From Pararhizobium sp. YC-54 (lineage in GTDB: Bacteria; Pseudomonadota; Alphaproteobacteria; Rhizobiales; Rhizobiaceae): a DNA stretch of 64,000 bases. Shown here piece by piece: positions 26,586-37,613 of the stretch. The position numbers were made by a program, and so were the translations under genes. How positions within the stretch are numbered: position 1 is the stretch's first letter; every line of letters starts with the position of its first letter. The notes under the pieces are model-generated. The model ran no database searches and was not told where the DNA came from. It saw only the letters and a list, made by a program, of their open reading frames with translations. The DNA lies in NCBI RefSeq assembly GCF_025847205.1, contig NZ_JAOYTH010000017.1:1-64000 (forward strand), given 5' to 3'.

Positions 26586-26614
26586 AAAAAGGGCCGCCGC
26601 ACTGCGACGGCCCT
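26586..26614 (-). terminator. Intra-operon terminator after the binding-protein gene
   Basis: On the minus strand, AGGGCCGTCGC-AGT-GCGGCGGCCCT is followed by TTTTTG. It lies between the binding-protein stop and the ATPase start. Such partial terminators let the binding protein be made in excess over the membrane components. Confidence 0.75.
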
Positions 26615-26620
26615 GTCAGG

Positions 26621-27445
26621 TTACTTGGCTTCCGCAGCCTTTTTCGTTGCGTCATCGACAAGCTGTTTAACATGGCCGGTCGCGACTTTTTCCTCGAGGA
26701 AAATATTGAGTACCTGAATGTCGGCATAGGAGAGAGAATGTGGCACGCCGAAAGCAACACCTTGCTTGGACAGCGCCGGCTCGGGATCGAGCGTTGCTGC
26801 CCAGTCCGAGTGCGCCTGGCTGAAGAGCGCATTGGTATCATTCGCATCAATGACTAGGTCAGCGCGCTTCGAGATAACGGCAAGTCTTGCTTCATCGTTG
26901 CCGGGAAGTCGCATTACGGTTGCGCTCTTCAAAACAGCGGACAACGCCTTATCCTGCGCAGAACCCGACATCACAGCAACCGTGACACCAGCCTTGTCAA
27001 TGTCGGAAACAGACTTCGGAGCTTCGGCAAGCTTCGGATTCTTTTTGTTGTAGACGAAGTTCATCGTGAGGTCGACGGGAGCATTTGAATATTGAATTGC
27101 AAGCGCACGTGTTGGCGTCCGGTTAAGCGCCATCGACATGTCCCACTTACTGGCCTGGAGGCCTGCGACGATATTGTCCCAGTTCGTGTCAACAAACTGC
27201 GCCTTAACACCGAGCGTCTCAGCGAATTCCTTGCAAAGTTCGGAGAAGAAGCCCGAGTACTCGCCAGTAGCAGGGTCGCGCATTACGTAAGGGGCTGCAA
27301 TCGCGGCGCCGCAACGAAGCACGCCAGCTTTTTTCACTCCGTCCCAATAGCCGTCTTCTGCCTTGGCGGTAGTGGCACCAAAACCGGCGACCGCTACAGC
27401 CGCGACGATCAGCATATTGGATATCTTGTTCATATTTATTGGCAT
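26621..27445 (-). CDS. Polar amino acid ABC transporter substrate-binding protein (second system)
   Basis: This periplasmic receptor of SBP family 3 has 274 aa from ATG 27445, with AAAGGGGA about seven bases upstream. The signal peptide ends at TTAKAED. Typical elements are KAGVLRCGAAIAAPYVMRD, GEYSGFFSELCKEFAETLG, NWDNIVAGLQASKWDMSMAL and NRTPTRALAIQYS. An upstream GntR-type half palindrome (27516-27525) suggests control with the first importer. Confidence 0.9.
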   Translation of the reverse strand: MPINMNKISNMLIVAAVAVAGFGATTAKAEDGYWDGVKKAGVLRCGAAIAAPYVMRDPATGEYSGFFSELCKEFAETLGVKAQFVDTNWDNIVAGLQASKWDMSMALNRTPTRALAIQYSNAPVDLTMNFVYNKKNPKLAEAPKSVSDIDKAGVTVAVMSGSAQDKALSAVLKSATVMRLPGNDEARLAVISKRADLVIDANDTNALFSQAHSDWAATLDPEPALSKQGVAFGVPHSLSYADIQVLNIFLEEKVATGHVKQLVDDATKKAAEAK

Positions 27446-27515
27446 GACGCATTCCCCTTTTCGTTTGAAGATAGACGACACCGAGTATACTGAGTGCATC
27501 GCAATTGTCGTTTCG

Positions 27516-27525
27516 TTGTCGACTT
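27516..27525. promoter_or_regulatory. Imperfect GntR operator 2 (TTGTCGACTT)
   Basis: TTTCGTTGTCGAC is shared with the site at 17624-17636, but the right arm is TT instead of AA. It is 71 bases upstream of the second binding-protein start. It is weaker evidence than the two perfect sites. Confidence 0.4.
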
Positions 27526-27623
27526 AAAAACTATGTCGATTGCTTGGCATTTGGTCAAGCCCGAAATTTAAACGAATTCTTATCTAGACCCCACACACTG
27601 TGGTCTTTTGGAGAAGCAGCTGG

Positions 27624-28448
27624 CTATTGCTGCTCGGCAGCTAGCCTCTCTTGAGTGCGAACATCGCCTAGAAATCTGGTTAACTGCTGAGCGAATTGTT
27701 TGGGGTTGGTCTTGGGATAAAAATGACCGCCGGTGAGTTCGATCAAATTTGCGCTTTGAATTAACCGGGATAGCTCTAGCGATCGGTCGAACGGGATCAT
27801 GATGTCGTCTTTGGCACCGATAACAAGCGTTGGGAGTGATATTTGGTTCAGTTCATCGGCTCGATTGAATTCGAGAAGCATCCTGACCCGCGCCGCAGCC
27901 ACCTCGTAAGGCTGAAGTGCATCGGACGCATTTAGCATTGCACGATCGAGGGTATCGGCATGGCTCTCGATCCAATCCGAAGGGTATCCGAAGACATGCG
28001 TCAGGCGTTGATATGCTTCGACTTGTCCGTGATCTAATAGTAAAGCACGGGCTGTGAAGAGATCACGGAACCTATTATCAGGCCGCGCCCAGCTGCCACT
28101 GATTGTGAGACTTCGGGCCCGGTGCGCGCATTCAAGGCCCAAGGTTTGGACCACCGTGCCGCCTGTCGAGTGACCGACAAGATCCGCTGCCTCGAATCCT
28201 GCATGATCTAGGATGGCGGCGACATCCCGGGCGATGCGAGATATTGAATAACCTCCCACAGGCCGGTCGCTTCTACCTGCGCCACGATGATCAACGGTCA
28301 CGAGTAGGAACTTATGCTCAAGTTCATTCTCAACGCTGGCCCAAAAGCGGCCGTCTCCCCCTAGACCAGGTATGAGCACAACAGGTTCACCGCTACCTTT
28401 GAGTTCATAATAGAGTCGGCAACCATCGTCAGCAAAAGCGAAAGCCAT
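27624..28448 (-). CDS. Alpha/beta-hydrolase fold enzyme
   Basis: This has 274 aa from ATG 28448 (GAGG eight bases upstream). It keeps the fold markers VVLIPGLGGDGRFW (oxyanion strand), VDHRGAGRSDRP, the nucleophile elbow GHSTGG with Ser, the acid region IGAKDDIMIP, and the catalytic His in LTGGHFYPKTN. It belongs with 3-oxoadipate enol-lactonase-like or carboxylesterase-like hydrolases. The exact substrate cannot be told. Its place beside aspartate dehydrogenase and the cupin suggests hydrolysis of an ester or amide in the block's substrate. Confidence 0.85.
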   Translation of the reverse strand: MAFAFADDGCRLYYELKGSGEPVVLIPGLGGDGRFWASVENELEHKFLLVTVDHRGAGRSDRPVGGYSISRIARDVAAILDHAGFEAADLVGHSTGGTVVQTLGLECAHRARSLTISGSWARPDNRFRDLFTARALLLDHGQVEAYQRLTHVFGYPSDWIESHADTLDRAMLNASDALQPYEVAAARVRMLLEFNRADELNQISLPTLVIGAKDDIMIPFDRSLELSRLIQSANLIELTGGHFYPKTNPKQFAQQLTRFLGDVRTQERLAAEQQ

Positions 28449-28502
28449 TTTTGGACCTCTATACAGGTGGAAAACGCGCTGCAAACGCGGGGTGAGATCT
28501 CC

Positions 28503-29297
28503 TCAGGTATTCATCGGACGCGTTTTCATGCACGAACGTACAGCGGCCACAAGACTTTCTGCTGTGATCGCCGACGTCTTGGGATTATGAGGCGAGGGGA
28601 GATTGGCAAAGCGCATGTATGCATCGCCGAAGGCACTTTGCACGTTTATCTCATGCGTGTTCAATTTCACGGATGGATCAGCAATGACGCGAACGCTTGT
28701 GCGTTCAATGCCGGTAGCCAGCGCGATTGTAAGACCCGCGTTAAGATTGCGGGGATAGCGGCGTGCTGCCTCGACTGCGTCGCCTTCGAAAAGGACGATT
28801 TCGTCTCGCAGGGTTGTCGTATCGTGTCCCATTTCAGCAAGCTCGGCAGACCATGCTGCGACCGGTTTTCGTGATGTGTAAGTGACTGTGAGATCTTTGG
28901 CTGCGGCTACCACTTCGAGATAGTCGATGCCTCCGACAGCCCCAGTCGGGAAAATCAAGCGAGCGGAAGTCTTTTGCGAAAGCTGAGAAATTGAGTCCAT
29001 AAAGGGCGCGTTTCCTGCCACGCCGACCGACGCTGCAAGAAGGTCGATTCCTTCCGCAATAACAGCGGGTGCGATTTGTATGAGGGCAGCCTGCCCGGCG
29101 GCTTCAATTACCAGATCCGGCCTCGGCTTCAGCCATTCCGAAACAGTGTGAACGAATTGAAGATCGCCGGAAACCTGTGCTGGCGGCAAGACATCGGGCG
29201 CCAGAAGCACAGTCACCTGAAATCCAAGATCCAGCAGTCGGTCGCAAAGATCTTTTCCGATCGCGCCGTAGCCTATAATTGAGATGCGACGTTCCAT
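28503..29297 (-). CDS. L-aspartate dehydrogenase (NadX/DUF108 family)
   Basis: This is an NAD(P)-dependent oxidation of aspartate to iminosuccinate, then oxaloacetate and ammonia. From ATG 29297 it has 264 aa. The ATG at 29306 abuts its ribosome site. The Rossmann start is ISIIGYGAIGKDLCDRL. The family core includes LVIEAAGQAAL, LLAASVGVAGN, IFPTGAVGGIDYLEV and the conserved His/Asn end LNTHEINVQSAFGD. NadX can also feed NAD synthesis, but no nadA/nadC is near and an aspartase lies in the same block, so catabolism is more likely. Confidence 0.85.
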   Translation of the reverse strand: MERRISIIGYGAIGKDLCDRLLDLGFQVTVLLAPDVLPPAQVSGDLQFVHTVSEWLKPRPDLVIEAAGQAALIQIAPAVIAEGIDLLAASVGVAGNAPFMDSISQLSQKTSARLIFPTGAVGGIDYLEVVAAAKDLTVTYTSRKPVAAWSAELAEMGHDTTTLRDEIVLFEGDAVEAARRYPRNLNAGLTIALATGIERTSVRVIADPSVKLNTHEINVQSAFGDAYMRFANLPSPHNPKTSAITAESLVAAVRSCMKTRPMNT

Positions 29298-29422
29298 TGT
29301 TACCATCCTCTCATACCAAGGGCTGCCTTGCCGCTAAGTTCAGTTAGTTGCCCATCCCCCGCTCCAATGCCGGAATCCCCCAGCTCGTCGCTGTAGGGAT
29401 GGACAGATCTCTGTCAGCACGA

Positions 29423-29959
29423 TTATGTGTTTATTGGATCGACCGGCGGCGCTGCGAAAACGGTGTTCCTCTCAATTTCGAGGACGTTCTCGGGTCGAGC
29501 GAACGGTTCAGGCGCCGACTGCCCTTCGGTCCTTCCGCGTCCAATTTGTCGGAAGAAGTCTTCCAGGCCATTCGGCACTAGCAGCCAAGTGAACTTAAGG
29601 TCTTCAGTGCCTTCGTTAATGAAGGTATGTCGGCGGTTTTTCCCGATGAAGAACGCGGTGCCAGGCTGCATTACATGGCTCTGTCCCTCAACGACTGCGC
29701 GGCCCGAGCCTGCGAAAACAAAAAGTACTTCTTCATTCTTGTCGTGGGAATGCTCACGAACGTAGCCGCCGGGCGCTACCGTCTGTGTGCCAAAGCCGAT
29801 TGGGTGCTCCATGGCAACCTTGTCTGGAGCGAATAGAATATCGATGTAACCGTTCGCAGGTACCGGCTGCCAATAGCTCTCGGCGTTACCAGGCTGCACT
29901 ACCATCACCTGCTCATTAGGGGTTTTTCCCGTTACCGCCAGCTCATCCTGATTAGCCAT
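29423..29959 (-). CDS. Cupin-domain protein
   Basis: This has 178 aa from ATG 29959 (AAAGGAG nine bases upstream). A single cupin barrel is visible: GGYVREHSHDKNEEVLFVFA with the HxH...E metal triad, and a second motif PGTAFFIGKNRRHTFIN with the last His. It could be a sugar- or amino-acid-modifying enzyme or a small dioxygenase. The 30064 operator lies upstream, between it and the divergent racemase gene. Confidence 0.82.
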   Translation of the reverse strand: MANQDELAVTGKTPNEQVMVVQPGNAESYWQPVPANGYIDILFAPDKVAMEHPIGFGTQTVAPGGYVREHSHDKNEEVLFVFAGSGRAVVEGQSHVMQPGTAFFIGKNRRHTFINEGTEDLKFTWLLVPNGLEDFFRQIGRGRTEGQSAPEPFARPENVLEIERNTVFAAPPVDPINT

Positions 29960-30063
29960 GCCTGAATTCTCCTTTGAGTGTGATCTGTCGCACATGGGTG
30001 GGCAGCCTCCGGCGACGCCTGTTGATGGCTTCCCATGCAATTAAACGAATAACACAATTTCGA

Positions 30064-30073
30064 TTGTCGACAA
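30064..30073. promoter_or_regulatory. Palindrome TTGTCGACAA, candidate GntR operator 3
   Basis: This perfect palindrome lies in the divergent promoter region between the cupin gene (minus) and the racemase-like gene (plus). It is identical to the site at 17630, and the flanks are AT-rich as expected for a promoter. Confidence 0.6.
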
Positions 30074-30157
30074 CCAAAATAATACGTTTACACAACGACG
30101 ATTTTCTGCAATCTTTTGGCCGTGGAAACCTGCTGTACTTGATGAAAAGGAATTACT

Positions 30158-31192
30158 GTGCGCTGGAATAAGACCTTCTCGATGATCGATGTTCACGCCG
30201 AGGGCGAGGTCGGTCGCGTCGTGACCAGTGGGTTCTTGACTATCCCTGGTGCTACGATGCTCGAAAAGATGAACTACATAAATGAAGTGGACGACAGCGT
30301 CCGTCGCTTCCTCTGCTCAGAGCCCCGTGGGTACGCTCAGATGAGCACCAATCTATTAATGCCTCCGACGCGGCCGGATGCAGATGCGGCCTTTCTGATT
30401 TTGCAGGCCGACCGTGCCCATCCGATGTCCGGGTCGAACAGTATGTGTGTTGTGACGGCGCTCCTGGAAACAGGGATAGTGCCGATGAAGGAGCCGGAGA
30501 CCGTCGTCCATCTCGACACTCCTGCGGGCCTCGTTAGGGCTGTCGCTCGGTGTCAAGATGGAAAGTGCGTGGACGTAACGCTCGACATGGCGCCCAGCTT
30601 TGCGGATCAACTCGATGCTCGCGTGGAAGTGGAAGGACTTGGCAGCGTCCGATTAGACATCGCGTTCGGCGGTTGCTTCTACGCCCTCATCGACCCGTCG
30701 CAATTTGGATTGCCTATTACGCCTGACACAGCTCGCGACCTCGCCGACATTGCGATGAAGATTCACCGTGCTGTCGATGTGCAGCTCGAGGTCGTTCATC
30801 CCCTAATCGGCTCGCTCCGAGGCATATCGTATACAATGTTCATTGGCCACGACGATAACGGGGACCTGAAGGGTGCGACTGTGCTCCCACCAGGGCGCTT
30901 CGACCGTTCGCCATGCGGAACCGGCAACTCGGCACGGCTTGCATGTATGGTTGCGCGCGGAGAGGCAAATGTAGGCGACAAGTTTACTGCACGCTCGATC
31001 ATCGGGAGTAAATTTGACGTTTCCATAACTGGTGCAACCGAGGTGGCCGGACGGGCCGCCATCCTGCCGAAGGTGACAGGTCGCGCCTGGCTGCACGGAT
31101 TTCATCAAGTCGGATTTGATCCGACCGACCCTTTTCCTCTTGGCTACATGGTTGCCGACTGCTGGGGCAACGGCATGGATCTGCTGAAATGA
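30158..31192 (+). CDS. Proline racemase family enzyme (Ser/Cys type)
   Basis: This belongs to the proline racemase / 4-hydroxyproline epimerase / 3-hydroxyproline dehydratase family (344 aa). The first catalytic position, Cys in proline racemase, is Ser91 (HPMSGSNSMC). The second is kept as Cys253 (FDRSPCGTGNSARLA). Ser/Cys members are known among hydroxyproline epimerases and dehydratases, so it need not be dead. It overlaps the DadA-like oxidase by four bases (ATGA), the usual partnership in D-hydroxyproline catabolism. The rest of that pathway (deaminase, semialdehyde dehydrogenase) is not present, so the substrate remains open. Confidence 0.88.
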   Translation: MRWNKTFSMIDVHAEGEVGRVVTSGFLTIPGATMLEKMNYINEVDDSVRRFLCSEPRGYAQMSTNLLMPPTRPDADAAFLILQADRAHPMSGSNSMCVVTALLETGIVPMKEPETVVHLDTPAGLVRAVARCQDGKCVDVTLDMAPSFADQLDARVEVEGLGSVRLDIAFGGCFYALIDPSQFGLPITPDTARDLADIAMKIHRAVDVQLEVVHPLIGSLRGISYTMFIGHDDNGDLKGATVLPPGRFDRSPCGTGNSARLACMVARGEANVGDKFTARSIIGSKFDVSITGATEVAGRAAILPKVTGRAWLHGFHQVGFDPTDPFPLGYMVADCWGNGMDLLK

Positions 31193-32463
31193 GCGGAGAC
31201 AGTTCGACCAAGAGCATCGCAGTAGTTGGAGCTGGCGTAATCGGTTGCGCTTTGGCGTTCAAGTTGGCGAGTGAAGGGTACGCCGTTACGATCTTCGATC
31301 CAGGTCAGCCCGGGGAACTGGGTCCATCTCGCGGTAATGCAGGTCACATCGCCGCATCCGATATTTCGCCGATCAGCGGCCCTGACATTGCAATCTCCGG
31401 CCTTAAGATGCTTCTCGACCAAGAGGCCCCGTTGAAGATCGCTTTGAGCCACGCAGCTACGCTTGCGCCTTGGCTCTTCCGATTTGTCAGCGCGGGGAGG
31501 GGGGCTGCCTTCGAGCGTGCGTCGAAGAGCGTGACGTCTATCTCGACCGACGCAGTCGATCTGACAGAAAAGTTGTATGCGGATGCTGGCATCTCTAGCC
31601 TTCTCCGAAGGACTCCCGCGCTTTACCTCTACGACGACGAACAATCACTCGCAGCATCGCGATCAGAGTGGCAGGCGAAGGCCGAGCTAGGGCGTCGCTC
31701 AGAAGAGCTGTCGAAAGCGGAGCTTCGAGCAATCGAGCCAGCGTTGAGCGAGCGTTTTGAAGCCGCCGTTATGACCCATGATTGGGCGCAGGTCACTGAG
31801 CCAGTTGATGTGGTGAAGGGGCTATTCGATGCGGCAATCCGAAAAGGGGCGACGTTTAGTCAGGCCAAGATCGAAAAGCTTGCGGGGGCAACCGAAGGTA
31901 TTGTCCTATCCACATCGACGTCGCAGGAGATTTTCGGAGAGGTAGTCATTGCTGCAGGCGCCTGGTCTCGCGGCCTCGCCGCCCAAGTAGGTGATTTCCT
32001 CCCGGTTGAGGCTGAGACTGGCTACAACATCACGTATCCGGACCCCGGAATAACTGTGGACCATCCAATTGTTTTCGCAGGCCACGGCATCGTGTCCACG
32101 AGCCTGAAGAGCGGATTGAGGGTTGGGGGATGGGCTATCTTCGGCGGGCTTTTATCACCTGAGCGCCAGAAATACTTTCGCGTGATTGAACGAAAGGCTC
32201 GGAAGTTTTTTCCCAGACTGTCGGTGGATGGCGGGGAAAAATGGTACGGCCGTCGACCATCAATGCCCGATTCAGTTCCAGTGATCTCTCGTTCCGCGAG
32301 GGATAGACGCATCGTCTATGTCACAGGGCATGGTCACTACGGTCTGAGTTGGGCGGCAAAAACTGCCGATATAGCTTTGGATCTCATTCGGGGCAACGCG
32401 CCGTCTTCTACACAATTCTCGATCCAGCGCTTTGAGCGGGGGCGTCGTAAGACCTCGACATAA
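31189..32463 (+). CDS. FAD-dependent D-amino acid oxidase/dehydrogenase (DadA-like)
   Basis: This is a DAO-fold flavoenzyme of 424 aa. The N-terminal dinucleotide motif is IAVVGAGVIGCALAFKLASE, followed by FDPG. The second conserved region is EVVIAAGAWSRGLAAQVG. The C-terminal substrate/FAD part contains YGRRPSMPDSVPVIS and YVTGHGHYGLSWA. It should oxidise a D-amino acid to the 2-oxo or imino acid. Translational coupling to the racemase-like gene implies that the epimerised product is its substrate. Confidence 0.9.
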   Translation: MSGDSSTKSIAVVGAGVIGCALAFKLASEGYAVTIFDPGQPGELGPSRGNAGHIAASDISPISGPDIAISGLKMLLDQEAPLKIALSHAATLAPWLFRFVSAGRGAAFERASKSVTSISTDAVDLTEKLYADAGISSLLRRTPALYLYDDEQSLAASRSEWQAKAELGRRSEELSKAELRAIEPALSERFEAAVMTHDWAQVTEPVDVVKGLFDAAIRKGATFSQAKIEKLAGATEGIVLSTSTSQEIFGEVVIAAGAWSRGLAAQVGDFLPVEAETGYNITYPDPGITVDHPIVFAGHGIVSTSLKSGLRVGGWAIFGGLLSPERQKYFRVIERKARKFFPRLSVDGGEKWYGRRPSMPDSVPVISRSARDRRIVYVTGHGHYGLSWAAKTADIALDLIRGNAPSSTQFSIQRFERGRRKTST

Positions 32464-32556
32464 GCGTTCCCCGCCGCTTGTCTTACTAAAACGTGGGCGA
32501 CTTCGCTCAGGACGACAATCACAGTTCGATAACGAACCTTATTCGCGAAAGTGACG

Positions 32557-33543
32557 ATGATGAAAATTACGAAGGTTGCCATTATTGGAAGCGGGATCAT
32601 GGGCAGCTCCTGGGCCATCGTGTACGCAAGGGCCGGATTGCAAGTGGCAATTTACGATCGTGACCCAAGTGCGCGATCAAAAGTGATTGCAAAGATCCAA
32701 GACGCGCTCGAACAGTCAAGCGTCCTCATCAGCGGACATGAGACGATCCAGGATGTTCTCGAGCGGGTCACCGTGAATGACAGCTTGGCCGCTGTCCTAG
32801 AAGGTGCGCAGTTTATCCATGAATGCATCGAGGAAAAACTCGAAAGCAAAAGAGCTATGTTCGAGCAGTTCTGTGAACTGGCGCCGGAAAATGCAATTTT
32901 GGCAACCTCTACCTCTAGCTTCCCGGTTTCGACTTTCGCGTCCGAGCTTTCTCGCAGAGAGAAATGCATTGTCGTCCATCCTGCAACGCCGCCGCATCTC
33001 CTTCCCGTAACTGAAATTTGCCCAGCGCCATTCACTGATCCAGCCGTAACGGATGCTGTCTATTCTTTGATGGAAGCGTGCGGCCAGGTTCCAGTCCTCA
33101 TCAAGAAAGAGCTTCCGAGCTTCGTGTTGAATCGCATGCAGGCCGCGCTTTTCGTTGAAATGTTCCGGTGCCTGAATGAAGAAGTCATCTCACCCAGTGA
33201 CATAGACAAGATTGTAAGCGCTGGCTTCGGCTTGCGGTGGGCTTTCCTTGGACCATTCGAGGCTGTTGATCTTAACTCGGCCGGCGGCATCAAGGAGTAC
33301 TTCGAACGATTCGGCTTTATCTTCAACGATATGGCGAAGGACTTGGGATTGAAAGACGAAGTCGTTACTTCGAACTCAATTGCGCTGCTGGAACAGTATG
33401 CCCGAGGACGGTTGCCTCTTGCCGCGATCAACGAGAAAGTGCAATGGCGTGACAGAGCCATCACGGCCCTTCGCGAGTTGAAAGCCGAACAGGACAAAAC
33501 TGCGGTCGACCAGCGCGTTGAGGCATCTCTATCGGTTGCCTGA
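32557..33543 (+). CDS. 3-hydroxyacyl-CoA dehydrogenase-like NAD enzyme (CryL/carnitine dehydrogenase type)
   Basis: This has 328 aa from ATG 32557. GTG 32551 or ATG 32560 are alternatives, and no strong ribosome site decides. The Rossmann motif is KVAIIGSGIMGSSWA. The catalytic His lies in CIVVHPATPPHLLPVTEI, followed by FVLNRMQAALFVEMFRCLNE and SAGFGLRWAFLGPFEAVDL. These are the hallmarks of lambda-crystallin/L-gulonate 3-dehydrogenase and L-carnitine dehydrogenase. It oxidises a 3-hydroxy acid. The substrate in this block is unknown. Confidence 0.85.
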   Translation: MMKITKVAIIGSGIMGSSWAIVYARAGLQVAIYDRDPSARSKVIAKIQDALEQSSVLISGHETIQDVLERVTVNDSLAAVLEGAQFIHECIEEKLESKRAMFEQFCELAPENAILATSTSSFPVSTFASELSRREKCIVVHPATPPHLLPVTEICPAPFTDPAVTDAVYSLMEACGQVPVLIKKELPSFVLNRMQAALFVEMFRCLNEEVISPSDIDKIVSAGFGLRWAFLGPFEAVDLNSAGGIKEYFERFGFIFNDMAKDLGLKDEVVTSNSIALLEQYARGRLPLAAINEKVQWRDRAITALRELKAEQDKTAVDQRVEASLSVA

Positions 33544-33783
33544 ACGACACGGCTGCATGTAAACGGACCGGCAGAGCGGAAGCCGATAGCTCATTTGCGA
33601 GCTACAGCGTCCGCGCGGCCTGGTATCTGCCAAACGGAAACTACGAGCCGGCCCTGGCCGACGTCTTTCGCTTCAAAGAGAGAACCGCACCAACACGCAA
33701 GAACGCCTCCGCCTTCTCCTGACAAGCTCAGAGTCTGATGGTTCCGGCGTTTTGGGCCCTATTGCTTATGGAGGAGTGACCGC

Positions 33784-35196
33784 ATGTCGGAGTTTCGTCG
33801 CGAACACGATTTGTTGGGATATCGAGAAGTTCCCGAGGCCGCATATTATGGAGTTCACACCCTAAGAGCGGTAGAAAATTTTCCGATTACCGGTAGGACG
33901 ATAGGTTCATGTCCTGAACTCGTGGTTGCTCTCGCGGTGATCAAGCAAGCCGCGGCCCGGGCGAACAAAGAGCTGGGCATACTCGACGAGACGAAGGCAG
34001 AAGCGATCATCGCCGCGTGCGATGAAATTCGGCACGGTAAGCTTCACGATCAGTTTGTCGTCGACCTTATTCAAGGCGGAGCTGGCACCTCCACGAACAT
34101 GAACGCGAACGAAGTGCTCGCGAACCGGGCGTTGGAGTTGATGGGGGCAAAACGTGGCGATTATGCCCTCTTGCACCCGAACGAGCACGTCAACATGAGC
34201 CAGAGCACTAACGATGTCTATCCAACCGCGCTCAAGCTGGCGGCATTGTCTGCCTCTAGGCGTCTTGACAGGACGCTCGCGTCTCTCGCCGCGGCTTTTT
34301 ATCAGAAGTCGTTGGAGTTTGCTGATGTACTGAAAATGGGCAGGACGCAGTTGCAAGACGCCGTCCCCATGACTCTTGGTCAGGAGTTCGGCGCTTACGC
34401 GCATATGATCGAGGAAGATCGCCTTCGCCTCCGCGAAGCAGAGGGACTTATTAGCGAAATAAATATGGGTGCGACGGCGATCGGTACCGGGATAAACGCC
34501 CCCTACGGTTATGCAGAGTTGGTTCGCAAACAGCTGGTTGAACTGACCGGCTTCGATCTTGTGACGGCCCCTAACCTGATAGAAGCCACCCAGGATTGCG
34601 GAGCTTTCGTCCAGCTGTCCGGGATATTGAAGAGGATCGCTGTCAAACTTTCCAAGACTTGCAACGATCTTCGTCTCCTATCGAGCGGTCCACGCGCCGG
34701 TCTCAACGAGATCAATCTTCCGGCAAGGCAGGCCGGCTCGTCGATCATGCCTGGTAAAGTCAATCCCGTGATTCCGGAGGTTGTGAACCAAGTTGCTTTT
34801 GAGGTTATCGGCAACGATGTTGCTATTACTTTTGCAGCCGAAGCCGGACAGCTGCAATTGAACGCCTTTGAACCGTTGATAGCATACAGTCTATTCAACA
34901 GCTTTGGTCATCTCGATGCAGCCTGCCGCACGCTCGAAATCAACTGCGTGAAGGGCATCACGGCTAATCTGGATCATCTTCGATCGACCGTCGAAGCTTC
35001 GATTGGCCTTGTCACGGCGCTCAATCCTTATATCGGGTACGACAATGCCACAGCTGTTGCGATGGAAGCTCATCGAACCGGTAGACGAGTGTTTGATCTC
35101 GTTCTTGAAAAAGGCCTCATGAGCAGGGAGCAACTGCTCATTGTCCTCCAACCCGAAATGTTGACAGCCCCGAGACCCAAAACTTTGAGCGCGTAG
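33784..35196 (+). CDS. aspA: Aspartate ammonia-lyase
   Basis: Aspartase releases ammonia from L-aspartate to give fumarate. The 470-aa protein carries GGAGTSTNMNANEV (98-111), SQSTNDVYPTALKL (139-152), and the flexible SS-loop signature GSSIMPGKVNP (318-328). A very strong ribosome site, GGAGGAG, lies seven bases before the ATG. Together with aspartate dehydrogenase it suggests that the block funnels its substrate into aspartate. Fumarase is excluded by overall similarity to AspA and by the loop context. Confidence 0.92.
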   Translation: MSEFRREHDLLGYREVPEAAYYGVHTLRAVENFPITGRTIGSCPELVVALAVIKQAAARANKELGILDETKAEAIIAACDEIRHGKLHDQFVVDLIQGGAGTSTNMNANEVLANRALELMGAKRGDYALLHPNEHVNMSQSTNDVYPTALKLAALSASRRLDRTLASLAAAFYQKSLEFADVLKMGRTQLQDAVPMTLGQEFGAYAHMIEEDRLRLREAEGLISEINMGATAIGTGINAPYGYAELVRKQLVELTGFDLVTAPNLIEATQDCGAFVQLSGILKRIAVKLSKTCNDLRLLSSGPRAGLNEINLPARQAGSSIMPGKVNPVIPEVVNQVAFEVIGNDVAITFAAEAGQLQLNAFEPLIAYSLFNSFGHLDAACRTLEINCVKGITANLDHLRSTVEASIGLVTALNPYIGYDNATAVAMEAHRTGRRVFDLVLEKGLMSREQLLIVLQPEMLTAPRPKTLSA

Positions 35197-35234
35197 ACGC
35201 TGCGAAGATCTAACTGCATTGAATGAGGAAAACA

Positions 35235-35549
35235 ATGATCGTTGAGGAACGAGACTACACCGTAAAGCCCGGCAAGCTTCCCAAATTCGTATCAACCTAT
35301 GAGAAACTCGGCCTGCCTATACAGTTGGAACATTTGGGAAATCTGCTCGGTTACTTCACGAGTGAAATTGGCGAGCTGAACCATGTTGTCGCCTGGTGGT
35401 CGTTTGAAAGCCTCGACGATCGACAGATGAGACGTGGTCGGATGCTCGCCGATCCACGCTGGGCGGATTACCTATTACAAGTCACTGACCTCATTGATCT
35501 TCAAAAGAATCGAATTCTTTCTCCCGTGGCATTTTCACCTCTGCGATGA
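35235..35549 (+). CDS. NIPSNAP-domain protein
   Basis: This is a small ferredoxin-like alpha/beta protein (104 aa from ATG 35235, GAGG six bases upstream). It has the NIPSNAP pattern: VEERDYTVKPGKLPKFVSTY, GLPIQLEHLGNLLGYFTSEI, HVVAWWSFESLDDR and DPRWADYL. Such proteins often accompany catabolic operons, and their biochemical role is not settled. It follows aspA in the same direction. Confidence 0.85.
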   Translation: MIVEERDYTVKPGKLPKFVSTYEKLGLPIQLEHLGNLLGYFTSEIGELNHVVAWWSFESLDDRQMRRGRMLADPRWADYLLQVTDLIDLQKNRILSPVAFSPLR

Positions 35550-35657
35550 ACGGCTGCGGAGCATTATGCCTCCACGCATGCGTCGAGGAGAGCTTGCCTT
35601 ACAGAAAGAAACCGTGAGCTGGGAGAGGAGAGCTCGTTGATTATGCGCGAGGAAAAA

Positions 35658-37613
<1,956 letters not shown>

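Noticed and set aside
30158..31192. Naming the racemase-like gene as 4-hydroxyproline epimerase
   Set aside because: The Ser/Cys pair occurs in more than one activity of the family and the pathway partners are missing.
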